Part shown: in pieces, positions 49,701 to 61,700 of the stretch
Position numbering within the stretch: position 1 is the first letter of the stretch
How the letters are laid out: each line of letters opens with the position of its first letter
DNA from: Porites lobata
Lineage: Eukaryota; Cnidaria; Anthozoa; Scleractinia; Poritidae
Length of the DNA stretch: 64,000 nt
NCBI GenBank assembly: GCA_942486035.1
Contig: CALNXK010000081.1
Location: forward strand, 552,001 to 616,000
Reading direction: 5' to 3'
Translations under genes and position numbers: made by a program
The notes under the pieces: model-generated
The model's input: the letters and a program-made list of their open reading frames with translations, nothing else
What the model was told of the DNA's origin: nothing
The model's database searches: none

Positions 49701-52700
49701 CAAGGCAAATTACCAACATGTTTCTCCTTTCTTGTGCATGAAAATTAAAGAGAATCAATACTCTTTCTGCACATCTTTGGTTGAAAAGCTAATTGAAGTT
49801 GACTGAGTTGTGAATTTTTATGTTTTATTACTTTTTTGTAATTGATCAAACTTGACATTTTTAAAGCAAAATTTTAATATTATGACCTTTGGTTTTTATA
49901 TTCCTTTAAATTGTATTGAAAACCTTATGTTTACCAGACAAGCTAAATTATTGAAGCTACCTAAAAGCCAGAAATACTGTGATGTTAATGTTTCGCAAGT
50001 CTAAAACACACACACCATCAAAGAAGCATTGTCTCTGTAGCAAATGCACGACTACTAATGATTTGTATCCAATGGCATTTAATTACAGACTATAAAACTA
50101 CAAATCTTACTCCAAGTAGCTCTATATTTCTTGTTTTCTTAGAGATTGCATATTCATTCATTAATGTTTTTTTCCCAATTTCATTACTTTCATCTTTTTA
50201 TAGCCAAAGCTGTAATTGTTTGTTTTTTTCTTCTTCTCAAGTAGAATTTCTTTTCATGAAATCAAACTCATTTAAAATCTCATTGACATAAATGCAATTA
50301 ACTTTTATCACTTGCTGACGTGAAGGAAGCATTGTAATCATGTCTGTTAAAATCTTATTGACACGTTCTTTAAGAGGGAAAGACTTGCTAAATTCAATTT
50401 AGTCAACAATGATTACCCACCGCAGAAAAGTGGTGCGTTTTAAACCTGTTCAGGACCGAGAAAAGCGTTTTAAATGGAGAGGTAACTATTTATCACTTAA
50501 AAGGAATTTCAGTGCAGTACAAATTTGATTCTTATCACAGTGCCAAAGATTATTTGTTGCTTTTCTTGGCAGTGACAAAGAAATTCATTTCTTTTTCTGT
50601 CAGGTCATGTTCACTTCACATTGAAATTGAAATGAATGTCCTTTTTCATACAAACAAGTATAATACATTGTGACACCAAGCTTCTCAATAACTGAAATTT
50701 AGATTTTAATGTTTCAAGAAAGGCTTTCTTTGGAAGAGTATATTGAAAGACTTATAAAAGGTTTCAATTTTGGCCCGTATGATGTCATGCTGTGTAACTT
50801 CATAATAAACTTAAATTGAATAATTTTAGAAGCCATTCATATTTTCTATTTGGTTTCCAAGTCTATAAGTATAAATAATTAGGATGTCAAACTGTAATGA
50901 TAATACATATATATATATAACATGATGTATGTGTACCTCAATATTTGTGCATAAGATTTCTAGGAGAAAATCAGAACACATCTCTGAGGATTTCTTTTAC
51001 TTTGTCTTGTTTTTTTGTCAGCTGGCAGTGAAAGGAGTTGTGTTAAATTGAGTTTATTTTTATTGCAGTAATGATCGCTCAAACTCTCATATCCTATTTT
51101 AGCATTTTTATTAAAATTCGGTCAGAATATTTTGTGTTTTGATCAGATGTTCTTTAATTAAAAATTCAAGATGATAGCACCTGCTGCTCTTCCAAGCTGT
51201 ATGAAGTCCATTTCCTGTCTCTAAAATCCTTTCATTTGTTCTAGTGTTTTCACATCTTCTTGTCAATTTTTCTTGTAGCCTTTCGTTATAACTCCTGTCA
51301 TTGAAGACTAACACTTCTGATGAAATTTAATTTATTTTTTGAATGTTTAGACTCCACTTTAAACTCTCAAAAGGTGGAACAAGTGAGAAGCAGAGATTTG
51401 CAAGATGAAGGTAAAATTTAGGGCTAGCTTGTAAATATTCTGTCATTTGCATGTGTTTATCATACTCTTCTGTCTGTCATACTCACCTGGAATGTGATTT
51501 TTGTGAAGCATTAATTTTGAACTGTCACTCAAATCAGGTTGGATTCATTTTCAGTTCCCTTCTAGCCTATTTCTTGAGATATAATTTTTGTTATTGATAA
51601 TTATTCTCTATAAAAATTCACTTTTATTTCACTCTAAGATCGTTTCACATTTTGAGAAAGGGTTAATTAGAAATCGTTTTTTGGAGAATGTACTCACAAT
51701 GTTAAACAGCTATTTACATTGTAGTCATGAATGGGTTAATGTTGTTTTTCTGAGCCATGACAATTTCCCCAAGTCTCATTTTTGTAAGTGGCCTTGATCT
51801 GTGAGCCTCTGTTTTTGAAATTTTAGCACAAAGTCTTAAATTTTTAAGCAAGGAACCAAGGAATTTTGGAGTTTCACTGTTAATTTAAAGAAAAAAGGTT
51901 TTGGATGAATATAAGATTTTATGGTATATGGTCTAATTTGGTGAATATGTTTACGTAGCACAACGGGTAGCTGGTCTATCATGATTATGTCAGTCATTTT
52001 CAGCTTAACATCAAGGCCTTATAGTGAATTTTAGTTGAATTTTCAAGGAAATTTTTTATAGTTAATGTTAATATGAGTATAATCTTTCAAAAGTCTGTTG
52101 TATGAATTCAAAGACTATTGTAAATTCATTAAAGTTTACTTGACTGTAGTATCCCTAAACAACAGAACCAACCTTGATAAAATAGCTGTCTTTGTAATTA
52201 CCCAAAGTGGAACTATAGATAACTTTTAACCCTTTAAGCCTCAATATCCACATACAAATTCTCCAAGCTGATCTCCATACTTTTCCTTTAAGAATTAGCT
52301 GAGAGAATTTAATAGAACATCAACGGATTTTCTCTTTCCTGATCATATTTTTTATATTCTCACAACCTTATCTCTTGACAATGTATGGACATTGTTGGGA
52401 GAAAATTGCTGTTGGTCACTATTGGGACTTAAAGGGTTAAGGGCTCTTTCTCACAAAGACATTTGTTATGGTGTAGCCGTTTTTGCAAGTAAAATTTGCA
52501 AAAAGTGATGCAATACTGAGTCCCTTAAAGGTATTATTCTTGCATTTCTGAGTAAGAGATAATGAAGGATTTTGGAAAGCAGGTGTTACTTATGTTTTTA
52601 AATAATAATATATTCAAACAAGCAAGAGTATTGACATCGGTTTTATTTATATTATTTAGTATTCAGACATTGCCCTAGAAACTTAGTTGTAACTTTGTAG

Positions 52701-55700
52701 CTAATTACGTATCATGAAGTGCCTTTTTTCATCTTTTTAGAAGATGCATCAGGAAGTTTTTTATTGTATGGCACATAAACACCTTGTTTAGTTTAGATAT
52801 TGGGGATCAAACAATATTCCAGAAGTCCTTTTCTTCCATTATTTTTGTGAATAAATTAATAATTGATGCTTGGCATCTCAAAGCATCCTGGTTTTTTGCT
52901 TGGTCTTTCACTATTCCTGTTTAAAACACGTTGTCTGTAGAGTTGCGGGATGTTTGGTGGAGGTATTATCCCATTTACTTGTTGATTGTAATAACAATTT
53001 GAGCACTGTAGATTTAAAAGATATGAATATTTGCTGAAATACTTATTCTCAAAACACAAGCTTTGAACTGTGTTATTTCTGATGACATGTAAACTAATTT
53101 ATCATTCTTGCTAAAAGGATATTTTGTACCTATGGTGTGAAAGTTCTTGGCAGCTATGCCAGAGAGAATTTTTTATTTTGACAGTGTAATACTGCTTTTT
53201 TTGAACTAAATAATCATATTACCTTACCTCTCTCTTCAGATGAAAGTAAGCGCTCAGATGTCTTTGCTTCTCCAGACCGAGTAATTTGCGTAATCAAGTT
53301 TACAAAAGAGCCGGGGAAGCGGTTAGGTGAGAAAAACAGTTCAAGGTCCATAAAAATAATTTCCACCCTTCATGAAACCTAAAAACACATTAATTGTGTT
53401 TGTTATGTCTGGATAACACCATGAGATTCAACCTGCATATATTAAAGTTGTTAATTTAAAACACAGCAGGAAAGAGAACAGTAATGAAAAAAACAGTCTT
53501 CAAGAAATTAAAGTGAATAGCATTTTAACACAAAGGGAGATGTACCACAACACAGCTGGCCTCATATCATGACATTTAAAAGTTTAGGAACCAACTTCAC
53601 TTGATAACCATGATTATGCCAATAGTGTTAGTTACAAATTGACGAAGACGTGTCTCCATAGCACCAATTAAAAGAGGATTATATAGATCATATAGCAAAA
53701 ATCCTCTATGAAGCCCCCCCCGCCCCGGCCCCCTGTTAGGGAGGGGGGCTTATTTAATTTAGAAAAGACGATGGTGTCAGTTCTCCAAAAAGAACGAGAA
53801 TACAAAGTGGAAAAACTCACTTACAAGAAGGTTCAGTTGGAGTTCATGCAGCTGAGGGTCAGAATCAAATCCGAACTTCCAACTGGTAAATAAACCATCC
53901 TGGATCAGTAGTCCACATGAAGTTTTACAGTCGTGATTGATGAATACAGTCTATCATTTATTAGTGAAGAATAATAAAATTATTAGGGGAAGGGAGTGGG
54001 GGGCTTATTAACTTTCTTCCCCTGAAAAGGAGGGGGTTATTAAAGGGAGGGGGCTTATTTGAGAGGGGGGGGTGCTTAACAGAGGATTTATGGTAGATAA
54101 TGTTACATCACTGGATCTGTTTTTGTGAAGACAAGTAAACAGAGGTTTGAAGTTATTAGCCCCTTGGACCAAGCTGTTTGATTATAAGAAATGTCATGAA
54201 GAACCCTGCATGACTTTAAATTGTGTAAACTAAAAATTGTTATATTACTGTAGGTATAACTGTTCTTGGAGGGGAAAATTCCAAGCGACTAGATCTGGGA
54301 ATTTATGTCAAGTCTGTTACTGAAGGAGGGGCAGCTTGGAAAGATGGCAGACTGAAGGCTGGTAAGATAATGCAGTATTAAAACCTTTGAATATAAAATA
54401 TTTAAAAAAATCACTTCTACAAGGTTCTCCTTGGTATTGACAGTTAAACAGACTTTCCAGTTGCAACCTGCTGATACAAAGGATTAACATTTAGAGGATG
54501 TTGCAAATTTTTTTCTTCAAGTGTTGAAAAATATTTCCATTTATGGGCAGCAAACAAATGAAATAAGGGCTGTCCCCAAACAGTGCCTGGTCAGTGGTAG
54601 CTCTTGTCACATTTCTTTTGCTCTTGGGTGACTGGCAAATATAAGTTTCTTATGCTATCCTGGACAGCCTTAATTTCCCAGGTTCAGAGCACCAGGCTCC
54701 CTTTTTTTAAATTTTGTATAGAGCACAGCCTTGGAAATATTTTTCAACTCGAGAAGAGAAATGATTTTGTATATGATCAGTAGCACAATACGTGTGCACA
54801 ATCAGAGTGACACAAACTTCTTCTCAAATATCTCCTTTATTTTAAGCGGTACAATTGTAAGACTTCATACCAATAAAGGTAACATGTTTGTCAATAAATA
54901 CGCGACGTTTCGTGAATATTCACTGCATTCTTATTTTTTGCGAGATTTTTGTTTTAAAAAATTGATTAAAAATATGGCCGTCACGCGTAACATTTACACA
55001 GATGGAATGTTGTTTGATAATAAATATCTTGACCAAAGCGCGCCTTATTAATTTGAAAAAAATGTTAAAATTACAAAGACCAAACATACTTTCAACCTAA
55101 TAACTAAATTCTTCTAAAACCTGAATCGGTATGGTTAAAATTCAAAAAAAGTACATCATGGTTATGGCGTCACGGTACTGCTCTCAGTGTCTGCAGTTGA
55201 AATTCATGTTCCCAGACAAGTTATGAAATGAGGTGATCAATGAAAATACTAACCCAGACGGCATTCTCACTTTTTAAGGACTCGCTCCTGAAAATATGAA
55301 CAACCTAGGGCCATTTGCTCCAACGCAGTAAGAAAAAGTCCCAATCCCAAGCCTTATGAAACGCTCCATGATTTGATGCGCCATTCAAAACATCAGACAA
55401 AGTCAAAGTCTTCCCAAATGCCCGGAATGGAACCAAAACCTTCAGATTGCCGCCACATTTGATTCTCATCTCAAAACAAATGTTCCTGAGCATTTCCACG
55501 AAAAAATATGAAGTAGGAGGCTCGCTAGAAGAATTTTTCGAAATCCCAAGCCTTGCGAAACGCTTCTTCATAAGTTTCATATTACATGTATGATTTTCTT
55601 GCGCGAAGGGCAGCGAAAAAGCATAAAACGTCGCCATGATTTCGAACGATTTCTTCGTGGAAACAACAACATCTGGCCTTGGTAACCTCCCAAGAAGGTT

Positions 55701-58700
55701 CTAGAAGCTTTTGTTATGTAATAACTCCGAAAATAGCTGTGACACGTGCAGAAAAACACCCGGGTCACGTTCACTACGCAAGGCGAGTTTACGCGAGACG
55801 GTTTTCAATGGAGCGTGAGAATAAAGCAGAATTAATGAGCAGGTGGAGAGAAGAACAAAAGAAGAAGAAAGCTATCAAAAGAGCTCACTACGAAAAAAAC
55901 AGAAAGCGTGTAAACTGTACCAGTTGTATGATGCGCAATGCATTATGGGTAAAAACTAAAATTGCTGACTTGGCAAAAAACTTTCAATTATATAATCTTG
56001 TGCTAGTTATGGTGATTTACTGTGGTAATTATAAAATGTTAATATGAATTTGGACAGATTACTAGTTATTTTAACAAATTAAGAGGCTGCAAAGCATCAT
56101 GGGTAAAATTAAGAATGCTGACTAGGCAGCTAAAACCAAGTGAAACATAATTATTTGGGGCCTTAGTGTGTTGTACTGTGCAAATTAAAGTGTTAACGTG
56201 AGTTTTGAGAAATTTGTAGAAATTTTGCATTTTTGATGCATGTTACACATTTGTACATGCTTATTGTGCTACTGATCATATCCAAGTGGCCATTTCATGT
56301 TCTATTGTTTTCTTATAACACCAATGAAGTACCCAACCATTTCAAATGATCGTAATAATTGTTTTTGCTGCAGAAGGCGTGATGTTTAATAAATTTAACC
56401 ACAGCAGCGGGGACCTTTTCATGTGTGAAGATGACATGTTATTGTCACATGTGGAAATATCACCGTTTTCGCAGGAAAGCTCACCTAGTATTTCATTGGT
56501 GTTCATATAAACAGCTAGTATTTTATGGGTCTACTGTAATTAAATATTATTTCTCCTCTAGACTTTGAATTTGTATTCAGCCAGGAATTTTTGGCTTGAA
56601 TCATTATGCAATTACCTTCTTCTCATTTGCCAGTTTGTGATGAAAAGTTGGTTTGATTTTTCTGTATAGGTGACCGTATTTTAGCTGTCAATGGGCAAAG
56701 CTTAGAGAGGGTCACTCATGAGCACGCAGTAAACATTCTTAAGAATGTAACCAGCCCTGTGGAGCTAAGAGTTTCACAAAGTGCCTATAACTTATCTTCA
56801 TTTGGTGAGTTGTGCCAGGCCACAGGCTTGTTATTAATTTTTTGAATGTAGTAAGAATGAGCCTCTGTCATTATTTTCTTTGAAAGGTTCTCCTCAATTC
56901 TATTCTAATCTGTTTTGTTTGTAAAAGAGTAGAATAATGTAGCCTCTTTCAGGCTCTATTTTTCTTGATGCAAGAAGTCATGCTTCATTTTCCCTTCAAT
57001 GCTAGTTTTCGGCATGCTATATGACATGGTGAAGCATAACTTAAAGCTTACTTTTGTGCGCCCCAAATTTTTTCTTCCATGCAAAAAATCCTGCTTTTTT
57101 TATTTTCTTTACCAAACAGGTTACATTTCATGCTCATATGACAGCAAGCCAATAAAAATGCAAATACACAACATACATAAAAAGAATTGTAAACACATGC
57201 TCTCTATAGAGCTATTTTTTACCTATGGCAAAGTGCAGACATTTTTGTTTTAACGTCTTGTTCATTCAACAGATCTTTCTAGTATTCCAAATGCAAGTTC
57301 AGCCAATGAGGAGCCAGAAACTCTTGAAATCAAGCCTCTGACACCACGTGAACCATCTTCAGCAGCAGAACCAGACAGCCCACAGGATTCGCCAAGAGAC
57401 ACCCATTCTGAGCCGCGTCCATCAACTTTTGCATTTCCCTCAGAAGATGAACCCGTGACAATGATTTCTAAGTCAATTCCTCCTTCTGTGGTGTCAGCAT
57501 CAAACAGACCTTCAAGAATGAGTCAGTTGGAGAGGGGTATGTCTGACACTGATGTAATTTGCTTTGTTAACCCTCTAAGCTCCAATGACGATCCACATAC
57601 AAATTCTCCCGACTGATGTTCATACATTTCCTTAAAGAATTATGAGAAAATTTGATAAAAGATCAAAGCAATTTTTTGTTGACCATTTCATTAATTCTCC
57701 TAACCTTTTCTCTTGATGATGTATGGTTGTTGTTGGGAGAAAGTTGATTTTGGTCACTCTTGGGACAAAGGCCAGTTGTCCCACCATTTTACAGCCATGT
57801 GCTTAGCTCAGTACCCAGGGCCCAGTTGTTCAAAGGCCGATTAGCGTTTAAGCCAGGGTTAAATTTAACCCAGGTTTCTTTTTCCTTTGTTCAAAAACAT
57901 TTTCTCGGATAGTTTTCTCTGTTATTTTATAAGAGCATTCAACCATCAACTTGTTGACAAAAAGAATTATACTGAATTTACTTTTTAAGCTTTCATATCT
58001 GAATTCAAATTTCGCACTTACCCTAGGTTATCTTAACCCAGCTTTGAACAACCCGGCCCTGGTCTTGTACTAAAACAGGGCTGTCGCTAAAAGTTGCCAG
58101 GTATATGCATTTAGTAGGAGGGGAATATTGTACAGCTAAGAAGTTCTTTTTGTCCCATTTTCATTTTGTGTCCTATAAGAGTAGCCGGGGCTCATCCTCA
58201 TAGTAGCCGGGGAAAATCATCGGCCTCTGAGCGCTTAGTGACTTCCCTGTTAAAATAATGTACATCTACAGTGTCTTTGTTTTGATACAAACAGGCATCC
58301 CGCTTTTATTAAGAGGTTTTGTTAATGGGATTTAATTATGGATGAAGGAATGGAGGTACCAAAACAAGGTCAAACCTACCCTTGCCTATCTTTCACTGAT
58401 ATAACAATTTACGTGCAAAAAGATAGTGATTTTTGAGCAATTTTTCATTTCCATCAAAATCGCAACACTGGCCCTTCATGCCTTTCATTATTGTTGCTCT
58501 GAGGTAATCAGTGTTGTTTTGTTGTTAAATTTGTCAGATTCTGATGATCCAATCAAAGTATCACAAGATTCAAGAGATACTGGAGGGAGAAAGGCTCAGT
58601 CAAGGAGTCAAGGTGTGCCATTAGAGGCAAACATACAAAGTTCTCTTCTGTCAGCTGCTGCACCACTCGTCTCCACCGGTGTTGCCTCCCCTGTGGAGGA

Positions 58701-61700
58701 GTCGCCACGATCTGCACAGGAATCCCAGAGTGGGGAGGAGAGTGGTGCATATAGTGAAGATACATTTCCAGTGAGTTGTTTATTTTATTGACTGATATTT
58801 GTTTTCTATAATATTATTTCTAACCCTTGGATGAAGTTTTTGTTACAGTGCTTGTTGTCTTCAAGGCCTGTCATTTAGTGCCATGAAAGGTCTTTAAGTT
58901 AGTATTTGTTTGCTGGAGAGAGAGGCAAAATTCAGGATGTCGAGTTAAGTCCTATGTTACCCTGTGACAGTAAAAATCTGCAAAATAATTATTTGCAGTC
59001 GCTTTTTTTTTAAATAATAATATTAATTATGCTAATTTTCACTTTTTTCTTCGATGAACTTAAGTTGTATTTCATGAAAAGCCTTGCATTTGTTTGTTTC
59101 CACATGCTATGAAACCCATTTTACACTTTTCTTTGTCAAGTTCATTTTATAAGGATGGTTTTGGGAATAAGACAGCTGGATTAAAATTGGTCATGTAGGG
59201 ATCTCTAGTGATAAAAACGCAGATTTAAGCATTATATTGAGCAAGAGTTGTTTAAAAAATAATTATTAAAAGATATTGAGGTGAAGTAAGATAGTATTAA
59301 CTGTTGTGTCAGAAATATTAGTGTTCTACTTTGTTTAGAATATTTTTGCTTTTTGTTTACTTCTGCAGGATGGTGCTTTTGTTGTTGATTTGGAAAAAAA
59401 GGAAGGAAGTTTGGGGTTAAGTGTCAGTGTAAGTATGATTGCTAGATTAATACACAACGACGAGTTTAAAATGCTGCTGAGCTACATGTGCTACTATCAG
59501 GTAAACACCCCATTTGGCATTTTTCAGGACTCCTTTGTGACTCAGGGAGAAAATGGGAATGAAAAATAATAATTTAATAATGTATTTGGTGAGCTAGCCC
59601 ATTAGCCAAGCTGTCTTACTTTACTGGGCTCGCTAACCTATGGTTGTTTATTCCTGGAAATATTGTTGTGTTTATATGAGAGGTGGCTGGGCTAGCCTAC
59701 TTGCCAAGATCTCGGCAAGCAAGTGTTTTTTGAGCTTTGCAGAACAAAACCTCGTTTTTTTTTTTAATTTAGCTTGTCCTTTGGACTTTCAAGTAGCTTT
59801 TGTAATATTAATTTTGCTTGCTTGGGATATATTTTTATGCTTGTATTAATGACTCATGGTGTGTCGGAACACATCCAACATACCATGAGACAAGTTGCAG
59901 CAACACGTTGCACTGGCAGGTCACTCCTTGAGTACAGGTCAGGCAACTGGTTGCAGCAACATGTTGGGGCAACATGTCGCAGTGACAAATTGCTTCATAA
60001 TAATAACAATAACTTTATTTATATAGCGCTCATATCCTGAGCTCATGGCGCTTGACAATGTTAAAAAGGGAAAAAATGAAATAATTTACATACCACAAGC
60101 ATGGAATTAAAAAATATTTAAAAAATCTATTTACAATCCATATATTACAGGTCTTAAAATCATTTTACAAAAACAAAGACCCACTCTCTAAAAATTGCCC
60201 AAAAATATATGTTTTCAGTCCTCTCTTGAAACCAGTTAAAGATGGTGACTTGCACAAATGTAATGGTAGCGAATTCCACAGTTTAGGGGCACACGGTGTA
60301 CTGTGCAACTCTTTGTCGGAATTTTGTTGCTGCAACAAGTCGCAAAAAATCAAATCAGACTGAATTTGTGCAACTTGTTGCAGCAACAAAATTCTATTGT
60401 ATCGACAACAATTTTACCAAGAATTCTCCAGTACACATGGAGCAATTTTGTCACTGCAACATGTTGCTGCAACTTGTCGCCTAGTGTATTAAATGTCTGG
60501 ACCATTGATCATCAGGCAAGCAAGTATGAATATTTACTTTTCCTGGACAACCCAACAGCACTTTTTCCAAGTAATTAATTAATCAATGGTGTTAAAATCA
60601 ACAGTTTAAAAAGTATCTGGGTGTGACCAATTAATTAACTGTAACGCATCAAAGTTTGTTTGTTTTTTGTTTTTTTTTTCCTTACTGGTTTGGAAATGGC
60701 ATGAGATTTGCTACCCAGTTACAAATGGCTCTAACTTAGGGTATATTTACTTTGTGTTTTCGTCTATTATAATATTTTTTTAATCTCTTATTTTAGGGTG
60801 GAATAAATACTAGTGTCAAACTTGGTGGAATCTACATCAAATCACTTCAGCCAAATGGACCCGCAGACTTGGATGGCAGGGTTCGTGTTGGTGACCGCAT
60901 CCTGGCTGTGAATGGCATCAGTCTGATTGGAGTCACGCACAAGCAGGCAGTGGAAACCATTAAAATGGCTCCTCATCGGACAAGGCTTGTTTTGGATCGG
61001 TCAGTTCCTGTTAATGTTCCAAAGTCAACTGGAAAAAAGACTCGGCCACAGGCTACAGATAAACCCTTCACAGTGGAGCTTCTAAAGGGTGTTGGGGGTC
61101 TGGGACTCAGTTTGGTTGGTGGCAAAGGAGCTGGGGAGGAGCATGGAGGTGATGGTGTAATCTACCTATAGTCCTTTTAATGGGCTGTGTGATACTGTAA
61201 TCATGGGTATTTACCATTATGAAACATTAGCATAAGAAGTTGTGAAACGGGTAAACTGAAGGCGGAAGTATTACATCTTCCTAAGTCTTGGGCTCAAATT
61301 TTGTGTTTAAATGATTTGGATTTGGTCACTATGCCACTATTATTTGTTTGACCTTTGCTTTGAAAACAGTTCAAACAGAGTAGTTTTTTCCTTCCTCTCT
61401 TTCAAACGATAATAATTATAATAAAGTGAAGAAGAATCACAAACTAAAAGAACTTTAACTGATGATTAGTTTTATTAAAAACACCCCTTAATCATTTTTT
61501 ACAAATGTAATTCTCCAGTATTGGTAAACAGTTAGTGATTAGTGATCTAGACTGAAGCAAATCTAACAGTAGCAACATTACAAGTTTTTCTGAGAATGTT
61601 AATAAACTAAGTTTGCCACATAATATAAATGGTGAGTTGACGCAACAGGACGGCCGAAAGAAGAGGGCGGCAAAACGCTTGTGTGTGACAAACTTGACGT

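Noticed and set aside
60165..60389. 74-codon minus ORF as a gene
   Set aside because: It is the C-terminal tail of a truncated LINE.
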